Source of the DNA: Narthecium ossifragum
Taxonomy: Eukaryota > Streptophyta > Magnoliopsida > Dioscoreales > Nartheciaceae
Reading direction: 5' to 3'
DNA length: 64,000 nt
NCBI GenBank assembly: GCA_963920575.1
Contig: OY986970.1
Location: 26,121,869-26,185,868, forward strand
A program made the translations under genes and the position numbers. The notes beneath the pieces were generated by a model that saw nothing but the letters and a program-made list of their open reading frames with translations, was not told where the DNA came from and searched no databases. Each line of letters starts with the position of its first letter. Position 1 is the stretch's first letter. Below are positions 35,601 through 47,300 of the stretch, piece by piece.

Positions 35601-35953
35601 TAGCAAGCATGGCGATTGATAAGATTCAGAAAGGCGAGTTGGACCAGTTAGTGGATCCCAATCTTGGGTATCAATCGGATTGGCATGTTCAGAGGATGAT
35701 CACACATGTGGCTGAGCTGGCATTTAGGTGCTTGCAATCTGACATGGAGATGAGGCCTCCTGTGAAGGAGGTGCTCGAGGTGCTGAAAACAATTGAAAGT
35801 GGAGGGAATAAATCTCAGGACACGGTGGCGGATACGGCTGTTGTTGGGATGCGTGATGATGTGCAGTTGCTGAAGAATGTAGGGGGTTCTTCTCCTGATA
35901 CTGTTACTGGAAGATGGAACAGCTGGGGCACGACCCCTAATGCCAGTAGTTAA
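29685..35953 (+). CDS. LRK10L-type receptor-like kinase
   Basis: Four exons: 29685-30459, 33749-33781, 34654-34920, 35013-35953; every junction is phase 1 with GT/AG borders; 671 residues. The ATG at 29685 was preferred over an upstream in-frame one at 29535 because it opens a clean signal peptide (about residues 1-28). The Cys-rich ectodomain fits GUB_WAK plus WAK-associated domains ([21 protein letters not shown] early; GWCDNC...GGFCGYN...CYCGD at its end). The 33-base exon 2 encodes DSKGTMRIII, leading into the membrane helix VCTGIGGFILAGVIGFLW. The kinase is complete: glycine loop LGDGGFGTVYKG, Lys370 in VAVK, HRDVK with Asp468, DFG with Asp486, GTPGYVDPEYY. It is an RD kinase, likely active at the plasma membrane in wall or pathogen sensing; ligand unknown. 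Intron 1 (3.3 kb) holds tandem repeats and a MITE. Confidence 0.92.
30535..31160 (+). repeat. ~230-bp degenerate tandem repeat in LRK10L intron 1
   Basis: Three successive diverged copies begin near 30537, 30757 and 30996, each opening with TTTATTTTGATCCG-like then AAGTGCCCAACTTGAGAGTT and GATATT, and continuing through GTTGTCAAGATC and CCTCACCTTT. The copies make the small open frames here. Confidence 0.75.
32718..33515. mobile_element. Tourist-like element in LRK10L intron 1
   Basis: 798 bp, with perfect 12-bp inverted ends GGGTGCGTTTGG / CCAAACGCACCC and a 3-bp TTG on both sides (32715-32717, 33516-33518). The subterminal DNA has repeated GAATCTG/GAGCTGAAT and AATCCG/GGATTGAATG motifs. 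There is no transposase. It ends 233 bp before exon 2 of the kinase gene and does not disturb its splice sites. Confidence 0.7.
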
Positions 35954-36652
35954 GGGGGCACCCCTGCATTCCTGTTAGTTTCATGTTGTAAAGAGTCTGA
36001 TACTCTTATGCAAGAGTTATTTTTTGGACGACGCAGTGTACATAAGTTCTACAGTTTCTCGTATATTGTACCCCTTATTTATCGTCTTTGTTGTATGGAA
36101 AGGCTTTGAGAATGAAAAAAACGAAGTAGTTCTAAGTTCTACAGTTTCTCGTGAATTAAGCGCAGTGCACTGTATTGTAATGACATGTAAATCTAGATGT
36201 AATTGGGAAGTGAGAGCTAAACTTTGAACGGCGTTGTTGAGAGGTGAAAAGGTTCAAGGTTGTTGTTAGTTTGTTAGATTCGATTTGAGACTATTTTGAA
36301 TTTGAATTTGAAGTTTGACTTGGGCAATAACTAAGCACGGGCATGTGGTTTTAAAGTTTGTACTGGAAGGAGGCCGGCAAGAGGGAGAGAAGAAAGTTTT
36401 TAACTTGTGCTTACTAGTGATTTTTCTGTCACCCGAAGTCGAGATTAACAATAGAATATTTAAGTTTCCATCTTGATTCTTGAAGCTTATCAAGAGGCGA
36501 TAGCAGAGGGAGCGTTTCGGCCCTTTTAACAGGGATTCAGAGCTAACTTTTCATCTCCGTGGAACGAATAAGAGGGGAGGGATCGAAACTCTGGCTATGG
36601 TAAAAAAAAAAAAGATAATTAGTGTTTATATTAAAATAAGTAAATTTATTAA
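35954..36652 (+). other. LRK10L 3' UTR and intergenic DNA
   Basis: Follows the kinase stop codon. A 21-bp motif, AAGTTCTACAGTTTCTCGT, occurs twice (about 36044 and 36134). No further gene seen before the Mutator-like element. Confidence 0.5.
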
Positions 36653-36943
36653 GGGGGATTTGTTGTTTAGTCCTATAAGTGACCTCAACTTGTTATTTAG
36701 TCTCCTATAACAGTTCTTAAGTGTTTTAGTACACATAATACCAATAAAAGACTACAATACCCCCTCCCACCACCCTATTATTCTATATATCCAGCCCCCC
36801 ACCTCCAAACCCCCCCAAACCCAAACCCGGCGTCCCCCCCACCCACCCCGGCGGCGTCCCCGTCCCCCCCCAAACCCGGCGTCCCCCCACCCACCCCGGC
36901 GGCGTCCCCGTTCCACCCCCCCGGGGGTCCCGCCGTCGATCCC

Positions 36944-37143
36944 NNNNNNNNNNNNNNNNNNNNNNNNNNNNNNNNNNNNNNNNNNNNNNNNNNNNNNNNN
37001 NNNNNNNNNNNNNNNNNNNNNNNNNNNNNNNNNNNNNNNNNNNNNNNNNNNNNNNNNNNNNNNNNNNNNNNNNNNNNNNNNNNNNNNNNNNNNNNNNNNN
37101 NNNNNNNNNNNNNNNNNNNNNNNNNNNNNNNNNNNNNNNNNNN
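36944..37143. other. assembly gap (200 N)
   Basis: Exactly 200 N, a conventional placeholder. It sits between C-rich repeats and a tandem array, so the true length is probably different and the array longer than shown. Confidence 0.98.
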
Positions 37144-37920
37144 TACCAATATTTGTAGTTACTTCCCCATAATTTGTAGTTACTATCGCAGGAAAAAGGT
37201 AGGAAAACTGGGAAGTAACTACCAATATTTATATTTGTAGTTACTTCCCATAATTGTAGTTACTTCCCCATAATTTCTAGTTACTATCGCAGGAAAAAGG
37301 TAGAAAAACTGAGAAGTAACTACCAATATTTGTAGTTACTTCTCATAATTGTAGTTACTTTTCCATAATTTGAAGTTACTAACGCAGAAAAAGGTAGAAA
37401 ACTGGGAAGTAACTACCAATATTTGTAGTTACTTCCCATAATTGTAGTTACTTTTCATAATTTGTAGTTACTATCGCATAAAAAAGGTAGGAAAACTGGG
37501 AAGTAACTACCAATATTTGTTGTTACTCCCCATAATTGTAGTTACTTTTCAATAATTTGTAGTTACTATCGCATAAAAAAGGTAGGAAAACTGGGAAGTA
37601 ACTACCAATATTTGTAGTTACTTCTCATAATTATAGTTACTTTTCCATAATTTGTACTTACTATCGCAGAAAAAAGGTAGGACAACTGGGAAGTACCTAC
37701 CAATATTTGTAGTTACTTCCCATAATTGTAGTTACTTTTCCATAATTTGTAGTTACTATCCCAGAAAAAGGTAGGAAAACTGGGAAGTAACTACCAATAT
37801 TTGTAGTTACTTCCCATAAATTGGTAATTACTTCCCAATATTTGGTAATCACTTTCATTATTTTGTAGTCACATCCCAATATTTGGTAATCACTTCCCAA
37901 TATTTATTAATTACTTTAAA
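37144..37920 (+). repeat. ~94-bp tandem array with a palindromic core
   Basis: Seven full copies at a spacing of about 93-101 bp (unit starts near 37219, 37320, 37413, 37507, 37603, 37697, 37791), plus a partial copy at the gap edge and diverged copies to 37920. Each unit holds AGTAACTACCAATATTTG then TAGTTACT (a hairpin) and CTATCGCAGAAAAAAGGTAG. Confidence 0.92.
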
Positions 37921-38486
37921 AAAAATTCTGCAAAAAATTCCTATATTCCATTAATTTTCCCTACTTTTATGCCATTTTTCCATTTTTTTCGCATATTTTC
38001 CTATTTCCCATTAATTTTTTCTACTTTTCAGTAATTTCCGTTTTTACCGTTAATGGCTGCTCCCAAAAAAAATTCCAAATTTTTTTTATTTTTTCCGGTA
38101 TTTTTTTTTTACTTTTCTACCATTTTTTCTCATTTTTTCCGACAATTTCCCTATTTTCTGGTATTTTCCATCTATTTTCCAGTATTTTCGTTTTTCCTAT
38201 TAATGCCCCCATTAATGTATGCATCCAGCCATAAAGTGGATGCATTCATGCCTTCTATGTATTGGGAATATGTGTATATATTCCCAACCACTCCATTTAA
38301 TGCCAACCACCTAATTCAAAACTATTCATCCATCTCTTATTTAAAAAGTACATAAAGGGTATTCTAGAGATAAAAAAAAATACAGCTGTCCAAAAGGGGG
38401 ACTAAATGGCTTAAAAACTTTCAAGGAGACTATACAGCAAATAAAGTCTCCAAAATAGACTAAACATCAATTTTCCGATTTATTAA

Positions 38487-39545
38487 CTGATACATCATCA
38501 TCTGGTGTTTTAACGTATAAGTACCATTTTAAGACAGTTATGGGAGGTTAGAATTTGTTATGTAATTCTGATAACTTTTTTACCCTTCCTCCCCGATCTC
38601 CCCATGCTCATCCTCGTCTCCCCATGCTCATCCTCGTCACCATCCTCCCCGTGATCATGCCCATCAATCTCCCCCTCTGTGTTCATCAACCTGCCCGTGG
38701 TCCAGGCTCCCTATCCTCTTCGTCCTCCCCATCCTCCTTTTCTTCCCCATCTTCATCATCAACATCCTCATCTTCATCCTCCCCGACCACATCCTCATCC
38801 TCCTCATTGTTCACTACCTTGACAGTCCGCTCATGCCCGTCGATCTCGCCACTCCAAGCTCCTCTTCCTCAAGGAACCCGGCGCCGCCACCTTCCAAGAC
38901 CGCCACCTCCGACCTCCAAACCCCATTCCGACCCCAGATCCGGCCAGACGGGGCCGACGGTGCCCTCGGGGGACGTCGATGGCGGGGCCGACGGGGGCGA
39001 AAGAGCCCTCGGGGACCACGATGGCGGCGAGGAGCGCGATGGCGGGGCCGACGGAGCCCTTTGGGACCACGATGGCGGCGAAGAGCTCGATGGCGGGGCC
39101 GACGGGGGCGGGCGATGGAGCCCTAGGGGACGACGATGGCGGGGCCGACGGGGGCGACAGAGCCCTCGGGGACCGCGATGGTGGGGTCGACGGAGTTCTT
39201 GGGGACCACGATGGCGGAGCCGACGGGGGCGACGGAGCCCTCGGGGACCACGATGGCGGCGAGGTACCCGTCATAGAGAGTATTGAATCCATGTCGGCAC
39301 CGGAGGAGGGGGGGAGGAAGGTGGTGCGGAGGTGAAGAACCAGAGGGGGGCGGAGGACCTCGGAGAAGATGGAGATCCTCCCGGCGGTCGTCGGAAGAGG
39401 AGACGTCGGCTTCGTCGTCGGCTCACTTCCTCCCTCCCTCGTTCTCAATTGCTCGATATATTATGACCTACAAAGGAATAATAAATGCAGAAAATTAAAA
39501 TGAGAAAATAAGCTTATTTTTAATTAAAAAGTGAAATGAAAACAG
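38487..39545. other. GC-rich DNA with a 42-bp minisatellite, no gene supported
   Basis: A CT-rich lead (38580-38830) is followed by degenerate copies of a 42-bp unit, GATGGCGGGGCCGACGGGGG then CGACGGAGCCCTCGGGGACCAC (about 38975-39265). The period is a multiple of three, which keeps long frames open on both strands; these are Gly/Asp/Arg- or Pro/Ser/Ala-rich repeats with no domain. Confidence 0.6.
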
Positions 39546-39609
39546 AACGTGGTACCAATTTTGCTGCCGGAGAATAATTTCCTTGGATCCATAGGATTCC
39601 TCTTACGTC

Positions 39610-39860
39610 TCTTTTCTCTTTTTTTTTTTTTTAATTTTCTCTTTTCTCTTTTTCAATTTTATTTTTTCTCTTTTCTCTTCGATCACCGTCTCCGCCACCA
39701 TTCTCGTCGATCAATGGCGGCGGAGACGGGGGATCGAAGAGAAAAGAGAAAAGGGAAGAGAGGAAGAGAAAATTGAAAAATTGAAAAAGTGAAAAGTGAA
39801 AAGTGAAAAGTGAAAAGTGAAAAGTGAAAAGAGAAAATTGAAAAAGAGAAAAGAGAATAG
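39610..39860. repeat. foldback of pyrimidine/purine tracts
   Basis: CTCTTTTCTCTTCGATCACC with GTCTCCGCC (about 39668-39697) pairs with GGCGGAGACGGGGGATCGAA then GAGAAAAGAG (about 39718-39748) around a 20-base loop. The stem continues outward through TTTTCTC / GAGAAAA tracts. On the right it merges into six GTGAAAA units (39785-39830). Confidence 0.75.
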
Positions 39861-39864
39861 AGTA

Positions 39865-40430
39865 CTGAAATACATTCATGTATATGAATCAAGAAGAGAA
39901 GATAGAAATCTACAAACAATGTATGAGCAAATATTACTTTTTGATAAGGATTCTCTTTTTACATGATGAATAGAGGTATTCTCTTTTTACAAAGAGAGAA
40001 TATTGAAATACATTCATGTATATTAATCAAGAAGAGAAGAGGGAAATTTCTTTTTATATGATGAATTACAAAGAGAATATTGATAGGGAATACTGAAATA
40101 CATTCATGTATATTAATCAAGAAGAGAAGAGGGAAATCTCTTTTTACATGATGAATTACAAAGAGAATACTGATAGGGAATACTGAAATACATTCATGTA
40201 TATTAATCAAGAAGAGAAGAGGGAAATCTCTTTTTACATGATGAATAGAGGCATTCTCTTTTTACAAAAAGAATACTGATAGGTATTCTTCTTTTACAAA
40301 GAGAATATTGATAGGTATTCTCTTTTTATAAAGAGAATACCGACAAATAGAATACTGATAGGTGTTCTGTTTTTACAAATAGAATAATGAAATACATTCA
40401 TGTATATTAATCAAGAAGAGAAGAGGAAAA
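39865..40430 (+). repeat. 90-bp tandem repeats with ATTCATGTATATTAATC
   Basis: Five copies of GAAATACATTCATGTATATT then AATCAAGAAGAGAAGAGGGAAA, at about 39866, 40005, 40095, 40185 and 40387. The middle three are spaced 90 bp apart. Between them are AAAGAGAATAC/GTATTCTCTTT inverted pieces. Confidence 0.85.
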
Positions 40431-40696
40431 TATGCAAAGAGAATATTGCTGCTCGTCGAGGTTGATGACATATGTGCAGGGGAGGGTGGTGGCTGGAGGA
40501 TCTCGCCGAGGAATGATCGGGAAGGGTAGCCCATCGACGAGGTCGTCGGATCTATTACAGATGAACAGGGAAATTAGACAAGGAGCTATCACCAAACTTA
40601 CTCAACCATCAACTCACCCACTCACTTATAAAACACTGCATCACTCTATGTCCTGCCACTTTCTAGCTAAGAAGAGAGGAATGGAGCCAGTCGACG

Positions 40697-42912
40697 TGTG
40701 AGGACCCGTCCCTCCCCTCCTGTGGCTCGTTGTGGACCGCAAGGGCAATTTGATAAATTGCACCTTGTCGGCTGGTTTCACACTCACGCTTGTGCACACA
40801 CTGACCATGTTTGTGGTAATGTTTGCTTAGAATGGTTAGTGGGACCCGGGATCGAAAGATCCGGACTTAGGCTTGAGTTCTTGCCTAAGTTTAGCTTTCA
40901 GCACAAAAAGGATCGATCCTCTCTAGCTAAGAGATCGATCCTCTTGTGCCAGAAAGTCAAGTGTGATCGTCATGAAGAGATCGATCCTCCCTTGGGGAAG
41001 GATCGATCCTTCATAAGTCGGTTCGTTTGCCTATAAAGCAGACGAACCTTCTTCCTTGAAATCCTTTTGAAATCCGGCGATTTGAGCTCGGATCTTGGGA
41101 TTTTTGAAGGCGTTGAGGACGATCCAAGGCCTAGCTGCTTGGATTTAAGCTGCTATTGCTCCGGTAGGGATCCTACCGACATCTCTCTTCGGGGTTTTGA
41201 GTTTTCCGGTTTGATCCGTGATTTATTGCTTAGATCTGATTATATAGTTGTTGGTTTTCAGTGATTTTACCGATTTTAGACTCGTGGGGTTCTGATTTAT
41301 CAGATCCTAGAGTTTCATGAGGTTTGGATGTGTTTTCCGGCGGTATTCCTCGCCGGAAGTACGCCGGAGAACCCATCAGGATCGATCCCGCTTGAGGAGG
41401 GATCGATCCCCTTTGGTGTGTCATGCCCAGCTCCTTTCTGGGTTGAGAGATGACGGGTCCCTGGTTGCAAAGAAGATCGATCCTTCTTGAAGAAGAGATC
41501 GATCTCTTTGGTTGACAGGGACGAATTTTTCCCTAAGTACTAAAGAGATCGATCCTCTTGAGAAGAGGGATCGATCCTTTAGTGGCTGAAGGGTGTTTTT
41601 AAGTGGGTTTTGCCCGCGGGGCTTTGTATGACAGTTTTCTTTACTGTCTTAATACCTTGTACATATGTTTAAGCATGTTAGCCCTATAATAGGGCAATGG
41701 TGAACCGAGGGAGTGATAACTCCCGGGATGTTTAGAACAAACGGGCGGGTAGTCCTACTGCTTTCCCTAGCCTTGCATGCCGGCGTGCGCCGAGGGCTTT
41801 ACCTGTTATGTCTATGTGAGCTGTTGTTTGCGGGGATGCTTCCCGGTGCAGGTTCGTGGTGGACTGCTGGCAGTTGGTGGGGCTACCACTGTAGCAGTCC
41901 CTAGACCTTACTTATTCGTTCACCATCCCGGGCCGGCAGGATGCCGTGCCCAGACCTTGTTATTTATATCATCACATAATGATGCATGCTTATCTGTTTT
42001 ATCCTGCGCATGTTCATACATGCATTGTGTTGTGCACTAGTTGCATCTGTGTAGGGCGTTGCCGATCCGGGGTTTTCGGGTAGCCCGGATCTAGCTCTAG
42101 GACCGTTGCGGGTAGCTTGGTCCAGGATCCGATTTATAGTATTCAGTCGTTTTTCGATGATAGGGTTAGTTTGACCTGAATACATGTTGTTTGATGTTTA
42201 GAGGTCGTGTCGGGCTCGAGCCAGATGTTGTGGGCGCAACCGGTGTCAGTTCTTGTTCTTGAGGGCCTCGGAGGGGTCCAGCCCAGGCAGTGTCCGTTCC
42301 TGCCCGCAGTGGCTACCAGTGTGGGCCCAGTTCGTTAGGGTGACCACAGCTGGAACCCTGCAGCACTAGGTATATCCAGGATGGGCCCAGTTCTTGAGGG
42401 TGACCATGGTTGGGTATTCCTAGGGACACCGACAAAGTGTTATGGGACCCTTGCTGCACACCCAAGTCTTGCTCGAGGGCGACACTGTTGTGTTCCCTCA
42501 CTTGTGAGTGTCGTAGTGTAGTGTCCCTGCTGAGCTTAGTGCTCACTCCTACCCGGGCTGCGTTTTGCAGGTGTTGGCGCTAGCTCTTCTTCGATCGCCC
42601 CTACCGGGCCGGTGTTTGGTGACGTGGCGGCGTCAGGCGGTGCTTGAGAGGTTGTGATCTTGCAGTCTTACCCTTTTTGTATAGATAGTCTCCTACGGGA
42701 GCGATAGATGTATAATTTTCCCTGTTTTGAGGTTTTGTATATTATGTCAGTTTCTGTCCTTGAGTTTGTAATTTGTATGAATACATGATGATTATGTTTT
42801 GTTAGGGTAACCACTACGATTAGAGGGAAACCTCGCCAAAATTTTCGCAGTAGGTTAGGTTCCGCTTCGCGTCGCCCGGCCCGGTTGGGCCTACGCGGGT
42901 CGGGGCGCGACA
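40697..42912 (+). repeat. 5' LTR of the Ty3/gypsy element
   Basis: Starts TGTGAGGACCCGTCC and ends GGGGCGCGACA. A TATA box (TATAAA, 41032-41037) follows the first four of ten GATCGATC palindromes (40910-41580). Compared with the 3' LTR it lacks a 43-bp stretch with two more such boxes (near 41430) and has about 11 extra bases near 42250. Confidence 0.92.
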
Positions 42913-42915
42913 ACT

Positions 42916-42927
42916 TGGTATCAGAGC
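42916..42927 (+). promoter_or_regulatory. primer-binding site (initiator Met tRNA)
   Basis: TGGTATCAGAGC, three bases after the 5' LTR, matches the complement of the 3' end of plant initiator methionine tRNA, the usual primer of this retrotransposon group. Confidence 0.9.
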
Positions 42928-43328
42928 TTAGGCTGTAGATCCCAGGGTGTTAGGATCAGGATTCGATTGAGCTGAGCGTGGAATGGGTTAGTTCTATGTC
43001 TAGAACATCCTTGCATGCTCTTCTTGCGATGTGTTATGTCTTCCGCTTTATTGATGTGCTGTTTGTTTTGCCGTTCTGACGAGTGAAAGCTCGTTTGCTA
43101 TTGGTGATCGTGCAGATGTCGGGAGCTCGCGTCCGACCTACGGTTGCCGGTCGAGGGGGGGCACGACCTGGTCGACCCGCCCGACCGGACAGGACGGTTC
43201 CTGTCAGGGTGGTCCGGGCTTGACGGGCTGTACCATCACCAGTAGCAGTTGCGGTCGCACGGGAGGAGGCTCCTCTCGCCGAGGAGGGGGTCCTCGCTCC
43301 TGTCGACGGGCGGGCCGCGGCAGCGGTC

Positions 43329-44258
43329 ATGATGGACTTCCAGCGGCTGAACCCGCCTAGGTTCAGCGGTGAGACTGGGGATCCGACCACGGCAGACGGC
43401 TGGCTCCGAGGAGTCACGTGCGTTCTCGACGTTCTCTTCGTCGGGGATGACCTGATCCGGGTCACCCTCGCGGCGTTCCAGCTCGATGGTGACGCCCTTG
43501 ACTGGTGGTGCACTGCCCAAAACACCAGTGGCGGAGAGGAGCCGACGTGGGAGGAATTCAGAGTGTGGTTCTTGGACGCGTACTTTCCGGAGAGTACGCG
43601 TGACGCTCTGTCTCGCGAGTACCAGTCCCTCCTGCAGGGTACTCGCTCTGTGCAGCAGTATGCCACCCGGTTTACGCACTTGGTCCGTTTCGCGGGTGCA
43701 GTGGCAGCAGATCCAGTGGCCAGGGCACGGCAGTTTGAGTGGGGTCTTCGTCCAGAGATCAGGCGCCAGACGTGTTCCCACCGCTTCTAGATGCACTCAG
43801 CAGTCCTGAACTGCGCCTTAGTTGTGGAGGCGCAGTCGCAGGACGAGAGACGCCGGGCAGTTCCACCGGCAGTCTCTACCAGCTCGCAGCAGCAGCGACC
43901 CCAGGGCAGAGGGGGGTTCGGTAGGGGGCAGCCGTGGCGTCAGCGGCCCATTCAGCAGCGGCCGCAGCGTGCACCGCAGTACCAGCCGCCGCTACCGAGC
44001 CCACCAGCCCCGTTCCTACTGACGGCAGGGCCATCTGGGCAGGCTTTGTCAGGGGGGAGCCAAGGACAACAGCCGGGCGCGTCAGTCACCTGCTACCACT
44101 GCGGGCAGCCGGGACACTACCGTATAGACTGTCCTTCGCGAGGAGCGCAGGGCGCTATGCCGCAAGGTAGTAGAGGCGGAGGGTCCGGTGTCTGGCAGGG
44201 AAGCGGGGGTGGACGCGGGCTGGGGCGTCCCAGAGGCAGAGGCGGCCATCGGGGGTAG
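43329..44258 (+). pseudogene. gag of the Ty3/gypsy element, with an in-frame stop
   Basis: Retrotransposon gag domain (FQRLNPPRFSGETGDP ... WWCTAQNTSGGEEPTWEEF ... YFPESTRDALSREYQSL) followed by a Gln/Arg-rich linker and a CCHC zinc knuckle, [14 protein letters not shown], that would bind RNA. A TAG at 43788-43790 interrupts the frame in the middle, where related elements keep reading; downstream stays in the same frame. The true start may lie upstream of the ATG at 43329 (the leader has weak ATG choices near 43114). Confidence 0.85.
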
Positions 44259-44349
44259 GTGTTTGCCCTCCCAGTTCGTGAGCAGCGGGACATCGTTCAG
44301 CTGTACCAGCCGCCACCGCAGTACCAGCAGCCAGCAGTACAGACAGGCA

Positions 44350-47300
44350 GCGACAGAGCCATCCGTCCTCAGAGGTATCTTTCAGCTTTCTAGTTCTTTG
44401 GTAGATGTGTTGATAGATTCAGGGGCGTCTCACTCCTACATTGCTAGCATGTGCGTGGCATCGCTAGGGTTAGAGAGGAGTCAGCTAGAGGTGGCACAGT
44501 CTGTAGACTCACCGATCGACGGAGCGGTCAGGGTAGACCGGGTCTGCCGATCTTGTTCTTTGGAGGTTGGAGGCCTCCATGTCTGCCTAGACCTGCAAGT
44601 GCTAGACATGACAGGCTTCGATGTGATACTCGGTATGGACTGGTTGGCAGCATACCGAGCTATCATCGACTGTGGTCGCCGGAGGATGGTTGCTTGGACA
44701 CCCGACGGGACACGGTTTGTGTTGTTGGGGGATCGGTTCTCCGCCGATTCCTTTGCTTGTGGTGTAGGGAGGCGTTGCAGCGAGCTCTCAGCCTTGTTGG
44801 CCAGCCTGTCCCTGTCCGGTTCTGATGGAGTGCAGCAGCAGTGCAGTTTTCCGAGGGTTGTGTGCGACTACACCGACGTGTTTCCCGAGGTGTTGCCAGG
44901 GCTTCCACCACCCAGAGAGGTCGATTTTGAGATCGACCTAGTACTAGGTACCGCACCGATCTCTCTCCCAGCTTTCAGGATGGCACCAGCAGAGCATAGT
45001 GAGTTGAGGACCCAGCTAGACGAGTTGACCAGCAGAGGCTTCATCCGTCCCAGCATGTCTCCTTGGGGGGCGCCAGTGTTGTTCGCAAAGAAGAAGGATG
45101 GTACCCTTCGACTTTGCATAGACTACAGGCGGCTCAACAGGGTGACGGTGAAGAACAGGTATCCGATGTCGCGGATCGACGACATGTTTGACCAGTTGAG
45201 AGCATCTTCAGTGTTCTCGAAGATCGATCTCCGCACCGGCTACCACCAGTTGAGGGTTCGGGATTGCGACATCCCGAAGACGGCATTCCGGACTCGGTAC
45301 GGCCTGTACGAGTTCGTGGTGATGCCGTTTGGGCTGACGAACGCACCAGCAGCGTTCATGGATCTCATGCAGAGGATCTTCCGGCCCTTCCTAGACGAGT
45401 TCGTGGTGGTGTTCGTCGACGACATTCTCATCTACTCCCGGTCAGAGGCGGAGCACGAGCGACACTTGGCGACAGTGTTGCTGCTACTTAGGGAGCATCG
45501 GCTTTATGCCAAGACTTCCAAGTGCGAGTTCTGGCTTGCACATGTGGGATTCCTTGGACACGTGGTGTCGGCAGCAGGAATCTCAGTTGACCCGCCAAGG
45601 TCGAGGCAGTGGTACAGTGGCAGAGACCGAGGACAGTGTTCGAGGTCCGCAGTTTTCTGGGCTTGGCGGGGTACTACAGACGGTTCGTGCGGGACTTCTC
45701 TAGAGTCGCCGGGCCGTTGACCAGACTGACACAGAAGGTCGTCCCGTTCGTGTGGGATGATGCTTGTGAGCAGGCTTTCGTGTAGCTGAGGACCAGGTTG
45801 ACCAGTGCACCAGTGCTGATCGTCCCTGAGCGAGGCGTGGGTTATAGTGTCTACTGCGACGCCAGTGGTGAGGGTTTGGGGTGTGTCCTCATGCAGGAGG
45901 GCCACGTAGTTTCCTATGGTTCTCGCCAGCTGAAGAACCATCAGAGGAACTACCCGACCCACGACTTGGAGCTAGCAGCAGTGGTCTTCGCCCTGAAGAC
46001 CTGGCGGCACTACCTCTATGGCGAGAAGTTCTCAGTCTTCTCGGACCATAAGAGTTTGAGGCACGTTTTCACCCAACGTGACCTCAACCTGAGGCAGCGA
46101 CGCTGGATGGAGCTACTGGAGGACTACGACTTCGAGTTCCATTACCATCCTGGTAAGGCAAACGTCGTAGCAGACGCGCTGAGCAGACAGGTGAGAGACA
46201 CAAGAGCAGCAGTTGCAGGGTTGTCAGCGCGGCAGTGGCAGGCTCTAGAGACGGCGAGCCAGTTGGGGCTAGAGTTCGAGGATCAGGGATCCAGCGGCTT
46301 CCTCTACGCAGTGCAGAGCATGCCAGCAGTACTGGCTAGAGTGTTAGAGGCACAACACAGTGACCCAGAGCTCGATGAGGTACGCACAGCAGTGGGCACA
46401 GAGGGCACAGACGGAGACTGGACAGTATCGCCAGACGGAGGGCTACGGTTCCGAGGCAGAGTAGCAGTTCCAGCAGATCCAGTTCTTCGAGACGACGTCC
46501 TACGAGAGTTCCACCACTCTCACTTTGCAGTTCATCCCGGCGGCACCAAAATGTACCAGGATCTTTGGCGACAGTTTTAGTGGCGCGGGATAAAGAGGGC
46601 AGTGACGGAGTTCGTATCGCGCTGCCTTACCTGTCAGAAGGTTAAGGCAGAGCACCAGCGGACTCCGGGGTTACTACAGCCGCTTCCACTAGCTGAGTGG
46701 AAGTGGGAGCACATCACGATGGACTTCGTGACCGGGCTACCGAGGTCTCCTAGGGGGAATGACGCGATTTGGGTCATCGTTGATCGATTGACCAAATCGG
46801 CGCACTTCCTGCCTATGCGGACGACAGACACGTCTGACAGGTTGGCCGGTTTGTACGTCCGAGAGGTAGTCAGACTACACGGGGTTTCTGTATCTATCGT
46901 GTCAGACCGTGACCCCAGGTTCACCAGCAGGGTCTGGCGGGGCTTTCAGGAGGCAGTTGGTACACTCCTGACCTTCAGTACGGCGTTTCATCCGCAGACA
47001 GACGGGCAGTCAGAGCGGACGATCCAGATCTTGGAGGACATGCTGAGAGCATGTGTCCTCGACGCAGGAGGCAGCTGGGAGGAGCACGTTCCCTTGGTGG
47101 AGTTCGCTTACAACAACAGCTACCAGTCCAGTCTTGGAGTAGCACATTTCGAGGCGTTGTACGGTAGGCCGTGTCGTTCCCCAGTTTGCTGGACAGAGGT
47201 TGGAGAGGCTTCACTCACCGGTCCAGACATCGTCAGGAGGTCGTCAGAGAGGTTAGTGCAGATCAGGCAGAGGCTTCTGACGGCTCAGAGCCGGCGAAAG

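Larger units (their letters stand above)
36653..38477. mobile_element. Mutator-like element with a tandem-array interior
   Basis: An exact 9-bp direct repeat ATTTATTAA flanks it (36644-36652, 38478-38486). The ends are imperfect inverted repeats sharing ATTGNTGTTTAGTC plus flanking bases (left GGGGGATTTGTTGTTTAGTC; right, reversed, CGGAAAATTGATGTTTAGTC). The interior has C-rich CCCGGCGTCCCCCCACCC repeats (36780-36940), the assembly gap, a 94-bp array and a T-rich tract. There is no transposase in the visible part; up to the gap length is unknown. Confidence 0.7.

Noticed and set aside
36752..37225. Frames running through the N gap
   Set aside because: Open only because N is not a stop; the flanking codons are C-rich repeat.
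38555..39448. Frames of 243 (+) and 205 (-) codons
   Set aside because: Open only because the 42-bp minisatellite has a period divisible by three.
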